A stretch of 64,000 bases of DNA from Paraburkholderia mimosarum LMG 23256 = NBRC 106338 (lineage in GTDB: Bacteria; Pseudomonadota; Gammaproteobacteria; Burkholderiales; Burkholderiaceae), in the NCBI RefSeq assembly GCF_000739815.1, contig NZ_BBJJ01000008.1, positions 1 through 64,000 of the forward strand, in the 5' to 3' direction. The position numbers and the translations under genes are program-made. The first letter of the stretch is position 1. Every line of letters starts with the position of its first letter. Positions 40,513 through 50,011 of this stretch are shown piece after piece. The notes beneath the pieces were generated by a model. That model made no database searches. It was not told the DNA's origin and was given only the letters and a program-made list of their open reading frames with translations.

Positions 40513-40733
40513 GCCGCGCACGGCGCGCGGCCCACAACCTCGACCCCTTGCCACTCCTGCCGCCGGGCAGCCCGCCGCAAGGCGTTTCAACGGGCAGAAC
40601 CTGGTTTGCGGCCGCTTAGCCATCCATCGCAGTGCCCGGCCGCCGCCGGTTCTTGCTTGACTCTTGCTGTCTTGCGCGTAAGGCCGGTCTTTTCCGTCGT
40701 CACCCGTTCGTCTATCGTTAGCTGACTACTGCC

Positions 40734-41372
40734 ATGTCCCAGTTTTTTCGGCTTCATCCAGAAAATCCACAGCCGCGCCTCGTCAAGCAAGCGGCCGAGA
40801 TCATCCGCGACGGTGGGGTGATCGCGCTGCCCACGGATTCGAGCTACGCGCTTGCCGCGCGTATCGACGACAAGCATGCAGCGGAGCGCCTGCGCCGCAT
40901 CCGCGGCCTCGACGAAAAGGCGCTGCTCTCGCTAATGGTGCGAGATTTGTCCGAACTCGCGAACTTCGCCATGGTGGATAACCGCCAGTACCGGCTCATC
41001 AAGTCGGTGACGCCGGGCCCGTATGTGTTCGTGCTGGTGGCGACCAAGGAGGTGCCGCGGCGCCTTTCTCATCCGTCGCGCAAGACCATCGGACTGCGCG
41101 TGCCGGGCCACCCGATTCCGCTCGCGATCCTCGAAGCGCTCGGCGAGCCGCTGCTCGCCTCCACGCTGATCCTGCCGCCCGACACCGAGCCCCTGAACGA
41201 TCCCGAGGAGATTCGTGAGCGCCTCGAAAAGCAGCTCGATCTCGTGATAGACGGCGGGGCGTGTCCGTGCGAACCCTCCACCGTCATCGACCTCACCGGG
41301 GAAGAGCCGGTGCTCGTGCGGCCGGGGCGGGGCGCGCTGGCGCCGTTCGGCATCGAGGAGGAAGAGACATGA
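40734..41372 (+). CDS. YciO/Sua5-family L-threonylcarbamoyladenylate synthase-like protein
   Basis: The 212 residues carry the YrdC/Sua5 fold: GGVIALPTDSSYALA, KALLSLMVRDLSELA, TPGPYVFVL, GLRVPGHPI, LLASTLIL and PSTVIDLTGEEPVLVRPGRG. It resembles the YciO branch (PTDSSYALA) more than TsaC. TsaC makes the t6A precursor; YciO activity is much weaker in E. coli, so its role in tRNA modification here is uncertain. It sits 221 bp after the PHP gene. Confidence 0.88.
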   Translation: MSQFFRLHPENPQPRLVKQAAEIIRDGGVIALPTDSSYALAARIDDKHAAERLRRIRGLDEKALLSLMVRDLSELANFAMVDNRQYRLIKSVTPGPYVFVLVATKEVPRRLSHPSRKTIGLRVPGHPIPLAILEALGEPLLASTLILPPDTEPLNDPEEIRERLEKQLDLVIDGGACPCEPSTVIDLTGEEPVLVRPGRGALAPFGIEEEET

Positions 41373-41424
41373 GCGGCATGAATCGCGGCCAGCGCGCAGT
41401 GACGCATTGATACAATAGCCCGCC

Positions 41425-42090
41425 ATGGAAGCCAACCTGATTCAGACGATCGTCGTCTACGCCTTGCCGGTCATCTTCGCGATCACGCTGCACGAAGCCG
41501 CGCATGGCTACGTCGCGCGCATGCTCGGCGACAACACCGCCTACGTGCTCGGCCGCGTGTCGTTCAACCCGATGCGCCACATCGACCCGATCGGCACCAT
41601 CGCCATGCCGCTCGTGCTGTATTTCCTGACGAATGGCGCGTTCGTGTTCGGCTACGCAAAGCCGGTGCCCATCGCCTTCAGCAACCTGCGCAATCCGCGC
41701 TGGGGCACGCTGTGGGTCGCAGCGGCCGGGCCGCTGTGCAACTTCGTGCAGGCCATCGTGTGGGGCGTGTTCGGCGTGGCGCTGGCGGTGCTCACTGTGG
41801 ACGAGCCGTTCTTCACGCGCATGGCCGCCGCCGGCGTGGGCGTGAACCTCGTGCTCGGCGTGCTGAACCTCTTTCCGCTGCCGCCGCTCGACGGCGGCCG
41901 CGTGCTCGGGGCGCTCCTGCCCACGCGCGCGAGCATTGCGCTCGCCCGTATCGAGCCCTATGGTTTCATCATCGTGATGGGGTTGCTCGTGAGTGGCATC
42001 TTCACGCGATTCTGGCTGCGCCCCCTCGTGAGTCTCGGTTACGACGCGGTCACGGCCATCCTTACCCCTCTTGTGTCGCTCTTTTCATAA
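41425..42090 (+). CDS. Site-2 protease family membrane metalloprotease (M50)
   Basis: A short integral-membrane protease of 221 residues with the zinc motif His23-Glu-x-x-His27 in the first helix (ITLHEAAHGYVARML) and the third-ligand motif NLFPLPPLDGGRVL. About five or six helices are visible; there is no PDZ domain, unlike RseP. A TACAAT box ends only 8 bp before the ATG, which would give a leaderless or very short leader mRNA if used. trpS starts 4 bp after its stop. The substrate is unknown. Confidence 0.88.
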   Translation: MEANLIQTIVVYALPVIFAITLHEAAHGYVARMLGDNTAYVLGRVSFNPMRHIDPIGTIAMPLVLYFLTNGAFVFGYAKPVPIAFSNLRNPRWGTLWVAAAGPLCNFVQAIVWGVFGVALAVLTVDEPFFTRMAAAGVGVNLVLGVLNLFPLPPLDGGRVLGALLPTRASIALARIEPYGFIIVMGLLVSGIFTRFWLRPLVSLGYDAVTAILTPLVSLFS

Positions 42091-42094
42091 CATC

Positions 42095-43297
42095 ATGTTC
42101 CCAGACCGTATCTTCTCCGGCATGCGGCCCACCGGGTCGCTGCACCTCGGCCACTATCACGGCGTGCTGAAAAACTGGGTGCGCCTGCAGTCCGAGTACC
42201 CGTGCTTCTTCTGCGTGGTCGACTGGCATGCGCTCACCACGCACTACGAAACGCCGGAGGTCATCGAGAAGAACGTCTGGGACGTGCTGATCGACTGGCT
42301 CGCTTCGGGCATCGACCCGAACCAGGCAACGCTCTTCATCCAGAGCCGCGTGCCCGAGCACGCCGAACTGGCGCTCCTGCTCGGCATGAGCACGCCGCTA
42401 TCGTGGCTGGAACGCGTGCCGACCTACAAGGAGCAGATCGAGAAGCTGCGCGACAAGGATCTCGGCACTTACGGCTTCCTCGGCTATCCGGTGCTGATGG
42501 CCGCCGACATCCTGCTGTACCGCGCGTCGCTCGTGCCGGTGGGCGAGGACCAGGTGCCGCACGTCGAGATGGCGCGCGAAATGGCGCGCCGCTTCAACTA
42601 CATGTACGGCCGTGAGCCGGGCTTCGAGGAAAAGGCCAACGAAGCCGCGAAGAAGCTGGGCGGCAAGCGCTCGAAGCTCTATCACGAGCTGCGCAATGCC
42701 TACCAGCAGGAAGGCAATGAAGAAGCGCTCGAACAGGCCCGTGCAATGCTCTCGGAGTCGCAAAGCCTCTCGATGAACGATCGCGAGCGCCTTTTCGGCT
42801 ATCTCGAAGGCTCGCGCAAGATCATCCTGCCGGAGCCGCAGGTGCTGCTGACCGAGGCCTCGCGCATGCCGGGCCTCGACGGCCAGAAGATGTCGAAGTC
42901 GTACGGCAACACCATCGGCCTGCGCGAAGACGCGGAGTCGATCACGAAGAAGGTCCGCACCATGCCGACCGACCCGGCGCGCGTGCGCCGCACCGATCCG
43001 GGCGATCCGGACAAATGCCCGGTGTGGCAGCTGCACCAGGTCTACACGGACGAAGCGACGCACGACTGGGTGCAGAAGGGCTGCCGTTCGGCCGGTATCG
43101 GCTGTCTGGAGTGCAAGCAGCCGGTGATCGAGGGCATCCTGCGCGAGCAGCAGCCCATGCTCGAGCGCGCGCAGAAGTACATGGACGATCCTTCGCTGCT
43201 GCGTGCGATTGTCGCGGACGGCTGCGACAAGGCGCGCAAGTTCGCCAACGAGACGATGCGCGACGTGCGCGAGGCCATGGGCCTCTCATACAGCTGA
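42095..43297 (+). CDS. trpS: Tryptophanyl-tRNA synthetase
   Basis: Class I synthetase charging tRNA-Trp. The 400 residues carry the HIGH-type motif HLGHYHG and KMSKS in GQKMSKSYGN. It is longer than E. coli TrpS (334) because of an insertion in the region EPGFEEKANEAAKKLGGKRSKLYHELRNAYQQEGNEEAL, a long form seen in many betaproteobacteria. The ATG at 42095 has no ribosome site and probably relies on coupling to the M50 gene stop four bases upstream. It overlaps the next gene (TGATG). Confidence 0.96.
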   Translation: MFPDRIFSGMRPTGSLHLGHYHGVLKNWVRLQSEYPCFFCVVDWHALTTHYETPEVIEKNVWDVLIDWLASGIDPNQATLFIQSRVPEHAELALLLGMSTPLSWLERVPTYKEQIEKLRDKDLGTYGFLGYPVLMAADILLYRASLVPVGEDQVPHVEMAREMARRFNYMYGREPGFEEKANEAAKKLGGKRSKLYHELRNAYQQEGNEEALEQARAMLSESQSLSMNDRERLFGYLEGSRKIILPEPQVLLTEASRMPGLDGQKMSKSYGNTIGLREDAESITKKVRTMPTDPARVRRTDPGDPDKCPVWQLHQVYTDEATHDWVQKGCRSAGIGCLECKQPVIEGILREQQPMLERAQKYMDDPSLLRAIVADGCDKARKFANETMRDVREAMGLSYS

Positions 43298-43932
43298 TGG
43301 CTTGTGAAGCTGCCGGCGGTTCGCTGCCACACGCTGGGCTCGCCGAGCCCTCGCGCTGGGTGCGCCGCTGGGCGCATCTGATCGCATCGGGCGGCGCGGT
43401 ACTCGACGTCGCCGCGGGCTCGGGCCGGCACGCGCGCTGGCTCGCCGGCCGGGGCCATCCGGTCACGGCACTCGATCGCGACGCCGCGGCGCTCGCTACG
43501 CTGCAAGACGCGGCAGGCGTCGAGACGTTGGTCTGCGACCTCGAAGGCGCACCCTGGCCGCTCCCTCACGACGCTCGCTTTGCCGGCGTGGTCGTCACCA
43601 ACTACCTGCACCGGCCGCTCATGCCGCGTCTCATCGACGCGCTGGCGCCGGGCGGCGTCCTCCTCTACGAGACCTTCGCGCAAGGCAACGAGACCGTCGG
43701 CAAGCCGTCGAACCCCGCGTTCCTGCTCGCTCCCGGCGAACTGCTCGCCAGCTTTACGCCGTCCTTGCGCGTCATCGCCTACCAGGACGGGTTTCTCTCC
43801 CAGCCGCGCGAAGCGTATATTCAGCGCATCTGCGCCGTACGCGAAAAATCGACCTCACTGTCCCCCGAAAGCGCCGGTAATGTGCCTGAGAACCAGGTAC
43901 TACCCGTAGCGCGATACGATCTGACCGGCTAA
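43297..43932 (+). CDS. Class I SAM-dependent methyltransferase
   Basis: The 211 residues have the SAM-binding glycine motif VLDVAAGSGRHARWLAGRG, the acidic post-II residue in VTALDRD, and NYLHRPLMPRLIDALAPGGVLLYETFAQGNE. This is the TehB-like or Methyltransf_11 group. It begins at ATG 43297 inside the trpS stop (TGATG), so translation is coupled. The methyl acceptor is unknown. Confidence 0.88.
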   Translation: MACEAAGGSLPHAGLAEPSRWVRRWAHLIASGGAVLDVAAGSGRHARWLAGRGHPVTALDRDAAALATLQDAAGVETLVCDLEGAPWPLPHDARFAGVVVTNYLHRPLMPRLIDALAPGGVLLYETFAQGNETVGKPSNPAFLLAPGELLASFTPSLRVIAYQDGFLSQPREAYIQRICAVREKSTSLSPESAGNVPENQVLPVARYDLTG

Positions 43933-43974
43933 TCCGCTACAATCGCGGTTTAACCGACTCATTTCTGACGTTTC

Positions 43975-44880
43975 ATGGCTAACGGCACTCAGGACGGCAT
44001 TACGCTGCAAGGCAGCATTCCCGCGATCGTCACCCCCATGCATGAGGACGGCAGTCTCGACCTGCCGGCATTCCGCAAACTGATCGACTGGCATGTGGAA
44101 GAGGGGACGGATGCCCTCGTCGTCGTCGGTACGAGCGGGGAGTCCGCCACGCTGAACGTCGAAGAACACATCCTGATGATCAGGACGGCGGTCGAGCACG
44201 CTGCGGGCCGCATGCCGATCATCGCGGGCGCCGGCGGCAATTCCACCGCCGAGGCGATCGAACTCACGAAGCATGCGAAGGAAGTCGGCGCGCATGCGTC
44301 GCTCCAGGTCGTGCCCTATTACAACAAGCCGACCCAGGAAGGCATGTACCGCCATTTCGCGAAGATCGCGGAATCGGTGGACCTGCCGGTCATTCTGTAC
44401 AACGTGCCGGGCCGTACGGTCGCGGACATGGCGAACGAGACCATCCTGCGTCTGGCCGAAGTGCCGGGCATCGTGGCGGTGAAGGAAGCGACGGGCAACA
44501 TCGACCGCGCCGCGCATCTCATCAAGCACGCGCCGGCCGGCTTCAAGATTTTCAGCGGCGACGACCCCACGGCGATCGCGCTGATGCTGCTCGGCGGCCA
44601 CGGCAATATTTCGGTGACCGCGAACGTCGCGCCGCGCCAGATGAGCGACCTGTGCAAGGCCGCGCTCGCAGGCGACGCAAAGACCGCTCGCGCGATTCAT
44701 ATGAAGTTGCTGTCGCTGCACAAGAACCTGTTCATCGAATCGAATCCGATTCCCGTGAAGTGGGCGCTGCAGGAACTCGGCCGCATCGAAGGCGGCATCC
44801 GTCTGCCGCTCACGCCGCTCGACGCGCGCTACCACGACGTGGTGCGCGCCGCGTTGCGCGAGGCCGGTCTGGCTCGCTGA
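43975..44880 (+). CDS. dapA: 4-hydroxy-tetrahydrodipicolinate synthase
   Basis: Condenses pyruvate with aspartate semialdehyde in lysine and diaminopimelate synthesis. The 301 residues show [26 protein letters not shown], the catalytic Tyr in LYNVPGRT and the Schiff-base Lys170 in [17 protein letters not shown] at 43938-43943 is a possible -10 box. bamC follows 126 bp downstream, as dapA-bamC (nlpB) in E. coli. Confidence 0.97.
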   Translation: MANGTQDGITLQGSIPAIVTPMHEDGSLDLPAFRKLIDWHVEEGTDALVVVGTSGESATLNVEEHILMIRTAVEHAAGRMPIIAGAGGNSTAEAIELTKHAKEVGAHASLQVVPYYNKPTQEGMYRHFAKIAESVDLPVILYNVPGRTVADMANETILRLAEVPGIVAVKEATGNIDRAAHLIKHAPAGFKIFSGDDPTAIALMLLGGHGNISVTANVAPRQMSDLCKAALAGDAKTARAIHMKLLSLHKNLFIESNPIPVKWALQELGRIEGGIRLPLTPLDARYHDVVRAALREAGLAR

Positions 44881-45006
44881 TCCGTTCAGCGCAGTCGCCG
44901 TTTTTTCAACCGACGCCGCCACGGCCCAGCCGCCCAATCACTGGCAGATCATCAACGGACGATCTGGCAGAGCAAGGCTCAGCGTTCCCGTATCACGAAG
45001 GTCCAC

Positions 45007-46146
45007 ATGAAACGTTCCGCTTTTTCCCTCCACGCAACGCGCATGGCGGTGCTGGCAGTTGCCCTCGGCTCGCTCGCAGGTTGCGAATCGCTGAACGACA
45101 TGTTCGCGTCGGATCGCGTCAATTACAAGGACACGCCGACTGCTCCGCCGCTGAACGTGCCGCACGACCTTTCGTCGGCGCCGAGCGACCAGAAGTACGT
45201 CGCGCCGCCGCCCACGGTCACGCTCGGTGGCGCAGCGCAGCGCACGGTCACGCCGGCCGGCAACGCCACGCTCGGCGTGCCGAACTCGCAGGACCCGTTC
45301 GGCATGCACGTCGAGCGCGACGGCAACCGCCGCTGGCTCGTGGTGGACGGCCGCACGCCTGACGATGTCTGGCCCCAGTTGCAGGAATTCTGGACCGAAA
45401 ACGGCTTTACGCTGACCACCGACTCGCCGTCGACGGGCATCATGACGACCGACTGGGCCGAAAACCGCGCCAATATTCCGGACGATTGGTTCCGTCGTAC
45501 GATTGGACGCGTGATCGATTTCGCGTACTCGTCGGGCACGCGCGATCGCTTCCGCGTGCTGGTTTCGCGCGGCGCGGACGGTCAAACCGATATTTCCATC
45601 ACGCATAACGCGATGGAAGAAGTGCTGACGGGGCAGGACAAGACCGGGTCCAAGTGGGTTGAGCGCCCGCGCGATCCGGCACTCGAAGCGGCGTTCCTCT
45701 CGAAGATCATGCAGAAGTTCGGTCTGACCGACGCCCAGTCGAAACAACTGCTGACCGACGCGCGTCCTGCTACGGCGCCTGTAAAGGTCGCCGCGGGTCC
45801 CGACGGCACGACGCTCGATCTGCCCGAGGCGTTCGACACCGCGTGGTTGCGCGTGGGTCTCGCGCTCGACCGCACGAACTTCACGGTCGACAACCGCGAC
45901 CGCGAGAAGGGCCTCTACTACGTGCGTTACGCGGACTCGATGCAGGAACTCAAGGGCGACGGTCTGCTCGGCAAGCTCTTCTACAATCCGAAGAAGGCTG
46001 CGAAGGATCAGGGTCCGGAATTCCTCGTCGCGGTGCGGGCGACTGGCAATTCGACCCAGGTTGCCGTGGTGGACCAGAACGGCCGCATCGACACCTCGTC
46101 CGACGCGCAACGGATCGTCTCCGCCCTGCACGCGCAGCTGAACTGA
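45007..46146 (+). CDS. bamC: Outer membrane assembly lipoprotein BamC
   Basis: Accessory lipoprotein of the BAM complex that inserts beta-barrel proteins. The 379 residues have a lipoprotein signal with lipobox LAGC (Cys26), the extended N-terminal segment (DRVNYKDTPTAPPLNVPHDLS, like the BamD-binding stretch in E. coli BamC) and two helix-grip domains (WLVVDGRTPDDVWPQLQEFW; LPEAFDTAWLRVGLALDRTNFTVDNRDREKGLYYV). AAGGT precedes the ATG. Adjacent to dapA. Confidence 0.94.
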   Translation: MKRSAFSLHATRMAVLAVALGSLAGCESLNDMFASDRVNYKDTPTAPPLNVPHDLSSAPSDQKYVAPPPTVTLGGAAQRTVTPAGNATLGVPNSQDPFGMHVERDGNRRWLVVDGRTPDDVWPQLQEFWTENGFTLTTDSPSTGIMTTDWAENRANIPDDWFRRTIGRVIDFAYSSGTRDRFRVLVSRGADGQTDISITHNAMEEVLTGQDKTGSKWVERPRDPALEAAFLSKIMQKFGLTDAQSKQLLTDARPATAPVKVAAGPDGTTLDLPEAFDTAWLRVGLALDRTNFTVDNRDREKGLYYVRYADSMQELKGDGLLGKLFYNPKKAAKDQGPEFLVAVRATGNSTQVAVVDQNGRIDTSSDAQRIVSALHAQLN

Positions 46147-46157
46147 CGTGCGCTGAT

Positions 46158-46931
46158 ATGCGATTTGCGAGCCTCGGCAGCGGCAGCGAGGGCAACGCAC
46201 TGGTCGTAGAAGCAGGCGGCGGCGCGACGCCCACGCGCGTGCTGCTCGACTGCGGATTCTCAGCGAAGGAAGTCGAGCGGCGCCTCGCGCGCGCGGGGCT
46301 GGCCGCCGACTCCCTCACCGCGATTCTCGTTACCCACGAACACAGCGACCATATTGGCAGCGCGCTCACACTGGCGCGCCGCTGGTCGATTCCCCTGTAC
46401 ATGAGCTGGGGCACGGCGCAGGCCGTGGGCGCCGACGACGCCGATGTCGATCTAAATGTGTTGTGGGGCGACGAGACCGTCGAAATCGGGGAACTCGCCG
46501 TGTTGCCTTACACGGTGCCGCACGATGCGCGCGAGCCCCTGCAGTTCGTGTTCAGCGACGGTGCTTGCCGGCTTGGCGTGCTCACCGACGTGGGCGAATC
46601 GACGCCGCACATCGGCAATGTGCTCGGCGGTTGCGATGCGCTCGTGCTCGAATGCAATCACGATCTCGAGATGCTCGCGACGAGCCGCTATCCCGCGTCG
46701 CTCAAGGCGCGCATCGGCGGGTCGCATGGGCACCTGAGCAACGAGGCCGCAGGCGGCATCCTCGCGGGGCTCGATCGCGCGAAGCTGCGGCATCTCATCG
46801 CGGCGCATCTGAGCCAGCAGAACAATACGCCTGTGCTCGCGCGCGCAGCCGTCGCGGCGGTCCTCGGCAATGCGCTGACGCAAATCGGGGTCGCTTCGCA
46901 AGCGGAGGGCTTCGACTGGATTGCGCTCTGA
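46158..46931 (+). CDS. MBL-fold metallo-hydrolase (YycJ/WalJ type)
   Basis: The 257 residues have the metallo-beta-lactamase motif THEHSDHIGS, LLDCGFSAKEVERRL at the N-terminus, YTVPHDAREPLQFVF, LTDVGESTPHI and ECNHD. This order matches the YycJ/WalJ group, linked in other bacteria to exonuclease or wall homeostasis roles. Start is ATG 46158, 12 bp after the bamC stop. The function in this organism is not established. Confidence 0.88.
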   Translation: MRFASLGSGSEGNALVVEAGGGATPTRVLLDCGFSAKEVERRLARAGLAADSLTAILVTHEHSDHIGSALTLARRWSIPLYMSWGTAQAVGADDADVDLNVLWGDETVEIGELAVLPYTVPHDAREPLQFVFSDGACRLGVLTDVGESTPHIGNVLGGCDALVLECNHDLEMLATSRYPASLKARIGGSHGHLSNEAAGGILAGLDRAKLRHLIAAHLSQQNNTPVLARAAVAAVLGNALTQIGVASQAEGFDWIAL

Positions 46932-46963
46932 GCCGCCGCTTGTTCGCGGAAGGTCAACAAACG

Positions 46964-46997
46964 AAAAAAAGCCCATGACGAAAGTCATGGGCTTTTT
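46964..46997. terminator. Bidirectional terminator between the MBL gene and the BAX-inhibitor-like gene
   Basis: AAAAAGCCCATGAC-gaaa-GTCATGGGCTTTTT, a 14-bp perfect stem with a stable GNRA loop and T runs on both strands. Confidence 0.95.
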
Positions 46998-47062
46998 GTT
47001 CGACGAAGTGTTCGCGGAAGCCGGTATCGAACGATCCGGCCCCGTGAGGTCTCACTTAAGCC

Positions 47063-47761
47063 TTAGTTGCGATTGCCGCCGAAGATCCCGAGGATGGCGA
47101 GCAGGTTCGTGAACACGTTGTACAGGTCCAGGTAGATCGCGAGCGTGGCCGAGATGTAATTCGTCTCGCCGCCGTTCACGACGCGCTGCACGTCGAACAG
47201 CATGTACGCCGAGAAAATCGCGATCGCGAGCACCGACACCGTGAGCATCAGCGCGGGCAGTTGCAGGAACACGTTCGCGACGCCGGCGAGCAGGATCACG
47301 ATCACGCCCATGAATAGCCACTTGCCGAGCCCCGAAAAGTCGCGCTTGCTGACGGTGGCGACCGTGGCCATGGTGGCGAAGATGATGCCGGTGCCGCCGA
47401 ACGCGAGCATGATCAGCGACGGGCCGTTCGAAAAGCCGAGGATGAACGACAGCAGGCGCGAGAGCATCAAGCCCATGAAGAACGTGAAGCCGAGCAGCAC
47501 GAACACGCCCACCGAGCTGTTCTTGGTGCGCTCGATGGCGAACATGAAGCCAAACGCGATCGCGAAGAATGCGAGCAGGCTCATGGCCGGGCTCGTAGCG
47601 GCGAAGAGCGAGAAGCCGGTCGCGACGCCCACCCACGCGCCGAGCACCGTCGGCACCATCGACAGCGCGAGCAGCCAGTAGGTGTTGCGCAGTACGCGGT
47701 TGCGGGTCTCGGCCGAAGTGACGGCGCCGCCGCGGCCGAAGTTGTAGGGATACTCGTTCAT
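47063..47761 (-). CDS. BAX inhibitor-1/YccA family membrane protein
   Basis: A 232-residue polytopic protein with about seven hydrophobic helices (TYWLLALSMVPTVLGAWVGVA; SLLAFFAIAFGFMFAI; VGVFVLLGFTFFMGLMLS; IMLAFGGTGIIFATMATVA; KWLFMGVIVILLAGVANVFL; ALMLTVSVLAIAIFSAYMLFD; NVFTNLLAILGIFGG). FDVQRVVNGGETNYISATLAIYLDLYNVF is the family signature region. E. coli YccA modulates FtsH with HflKC, and hflK and hflC are 12 kb downstream. Start is ATG 47761 after AAGGAGA. Confidence 0.93.
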   Translation of the reverse strand: MNEYPYNFGRGGAVTSAETRNRVLRNTYWLLALSMVPTVLGAWVGVATGFSLFAATSPAMSLLAFFAIAFGFMFAIERTKNSSVGVFVLLGFTFFMGLMLSRLLSFILGFSNGPSLIMLAFGGTGIIFATMATVATVSKRDFSGLGKWLFMGVIVILLAGVANVFLQLPALMLTVSVLAIAIFSAYMLFDVQRVVNGGETNYISATLAIYLDLYNVFTNLLAILGIFGGNRN

Positions 47762-48063
47762 GCTTTCTCCTTGCGTGAGACGCGTGAGTGAGGGCGCGCA
47801 GGTGCGCGGTCCGCTCCCTCGTAAGATAAGTGCGCCGACCCGGAGTTTCAACGGGCTGCCACACAGTTTCCGTTATGGTGACAAAGCGTAGGCCACCAAT
47901 CTTAAGCCTCTCTGAATCGTGTGGCAGCGCGGCGGTTGCGGAGGTCTGCACCCGTTTGCCCGGATTTGATCGGCTAAGAGGGTTCAATCGCAATCATACA
48001 TGGGAACATGCTACAATTGCGGATTCATTTGAATCTGTAACCTCTTAATTTTCTGGAGTTTTT
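47762..48063. other. Divergent control region between the YccA-like gene and ndk
   Basis: About 300 bp with no gene. It contains a perfect 10-bp inverted repeat, GCTGCCACAC (47855-47864) and GTGTGGCAGC (47919-47928), 54 bp apart. A possible ndk -10 box TACAAT lies at 48012-48017 without a clear -35. Confidence 0.55.
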
Positions 48064-48489
48064 ATGGCGATCGAACGCACCCTGTCGATTATCAAGCCGG
48101 ACGCAGTGGCAAAGAACGTGATCGGCCAGATCTACAGCCGCTTCGAAAACGCTGGTCTGAAGATCGTTGCCGCTCGCATGGTTCACCTCTCGCGCGCTGA
48201 CGCAGAGAAGTTCTATGCTGTTCACGCAGCGCGTCCGTTCTTCAAGGACCTCGTGGACTTCATGGTTTCCGGTCCGGTGATGGTTCAGGCGCTGGAAGGC
48301 GAGAACGCCATCCTGAAGAACCGCGAACTGATGGGCGCGACCGACCCGAAGAAGGCAGAGGCCGGCACGATCCGCGCCGACTTCGCCGACAGCATCGATG
48401 CGAACGCCGTGCACGGTTCGGACGCTGCTGAAACGGCTGCCGTGGAAATCGCGTTTTTCTTCCCGCAAGTCAACGTCTACTCGCGCTAA
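48064..48489 (+). CDS. ndk: Nucleoside diphosphate kinase
   Basis: Balances nucleoside triphosphates by phosphate transfer through a histidine. The 141 residues start [21 protein letters not shown] and carry the active-site His117 in [12 protein letters not shown] lies before the ATG. It heads a long same-strand run (rlmN, rodZ, ispG, hisS and onward), the same order as in E. coli and many betaproteobacteria. Confidence 0.98.
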   Translation: MAIERTLSIIKPDAVAKNVIGQIYSRFENAGLKIVAARMVHLSRADAEKFYAVHAARPFFKDLVDFMVSGPVMVQALEGENAILKNRELMGATDPKKAEAGTIRADFADSIDANAVHGSDAAETAAVEIAFFFPQVNVYSR

Positions 48490-48636
48490 GCACGGCGCGA
48501 GCAGACTGCAGTAGTAGCATAGGGTCGCGAACGGCAATGACGCTCACCGTCCGGTTCGGGGTGCCGCGCAAGTGCGCAGGTTCCCGGGTAATGCGGTCGG
48601 TGGGCGCGCTCTCGCACTGAAATGGCAGGATTCGAC

Positions 48637-49800
48637 ATGACGAGCAGTTCCACCGTCAACCTTCTCGATCTCGACGCCCAAGGGCTCGTCGCATATTGCG
48701 AAAGCCTGGGCGAGAAGCCGTTTCGCGCCAAACAGCTTCAGCGCTGGATCCATCAGTACAACGCCGCCGACTTCGACGGCATGACCGATCTGGCCAAATC
48801 GCTGCGCGAGAAGCTGAAAGGGCGCGCCATCATCGGCATGCCCGGCATCATCAGCGACAACGTTTCCTCCGATGGCACGCGCAAATGGCTCGTGGACGTC
48901 GGCAACGGCAACGCGGTCGAAACCGTGTTCATCCCCGAAGACAATCGCGGCACGCTGTGCGTGTCATCGCAGGCGGGATGCGCGGTCAACTGCCGGTTCT
49001 GCTCGACCGGCAAGCAAGGTTTCTCACGCAACCTCACCACCGCCGAGATCATCGGCCAGTTGCGCATGGCGGAATTCGCCTTGCGCGCTTCGCTGCGTGG
49101 CGAGGCAGGCGGGCGCGCGACCGGCGGGGATGGCAAGGGCGAGCGCGTCATCACGAACGTCGTGATGATGGGCATGGGTGAGCCGCTCCTGAACTACGAC
49201 GCCGTGGTACCCGCCATGCGTCTGATGCTCGACGACAACGCCTACGGCCTGTCGCGCCGGCGCGTCACGCTCTCCACCTCGGGCGTGGTCCCGATGATGG
49301 ACCGCCTCGGGGCTGACTTGCCCGTGGCGCTCGCCGTTTCACTGCACGCGCCGAACGACGCGCTGCGCGACGAACTCGTGCCGCTCAACCGCAAGTACCC
49401 GCTGCGCGAGTTGATGGCGGCGTGCCAGCGTTATCTCGAAGTCGCACCGCGCGATTTCATCACGTTCGAGTACTGCATGCTCGACGGCGTGAACGACACC
49501 GAAAAGCACGCGCGCGAATTGCTCGCCGTAACGCGCGACGTGCCCTGCAAGTTCAATTTGATCCCGTTCAATCCGTTTCCGGAATCGGGTCTGCTGCGCT
49601 CGAAACCGGAGCAGATCAAGCGCTTTGCGCAGATCCTGATGGATGCGGGCGTCGTCACCACCGTGCGCAAGACGCGCGGCGACGACATCGACGCGGCCTG
49701 CGGTCAGCTCGCCGGCGAGGTGAAGGACCGTACGCGCCTTGCTGAACGGACGGGCCGGGCAGGGGGCAAGATCATCGAAGTGCGGCCGGTTCAGCACTGA
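48637..49800 (+). CDS. rlmN: Dual-specificity 23S rRNA/tRNA C2 adenine methyltransferase RlmN
   Basis: A radical SAM enzyme that methylates A2503 of 23S rRNA and A37 of some tRNAs. The 387 residues have the radical-SAM cluster motif [18 protein letters not shown], the SAM region [12 protein letters not shown] and a C-terminal Cys in [10 protein letters not shown] that would carry the methyl intermediate. The ATG at 48637 is preferred because AGGA lies 8 nt before it; an ATG five codons earlier lacks a ribosome site. A Gly-rich insertion [16 protein letters not shown] lies between strands in the core. Confidence 0.96.
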   Translation: MTSSSTVNLLDLDAQGLVAYCESLGEKPFRAKQLQRWIHQYNAADFDGMTDLAKSLREKLKGRAIIGMPGIISDNVSSDGTRKWLVDVGNGNAVETVFIPEDNRGTLCVSSQAGCAVNCRFCSTGKQGFSRNLTTAEIIGQLRMAEFALRASLRGEAGGRATGGDGKGERVITNVVMMGMGEPLLNYDAVVPAMRLMLDDNAYGLSRRRVTLSTSGVVPMMDRLGADLPVALAVSLHAPNDALRDELVPLNRKYPLRELMAACQRYLEVAPRDFITFEYCMLDGVNDTEKHARELLAVTRDVPCKFNLIPFNPFPESGLLRSKPEQIKRFAQILMDAGVVTTVRKTRGDDIDAACGQLAGEVKDRTRLAERTGRAGGKIIEVRPVQH

Positions 49801-50011
49801 TCCGGCATGAGGAGGGCCCACGGCGGCGTGCGGGGAAACGCGCGGTCGTTGGCAGTATCGAAATAGACGTTGCAGAAGCGATCGGAAGCGGCGAGTGGAC
49901 TGACGACGAGCCGCGCATTTTGTTATAAACGGTCTGCGAATCGGGTTGAGGCGGGGCTAAAGGCGGCCCACCGGTTCCAGTATTGAAAAGAATCGACGCA
50001 AGGACTTTGGG

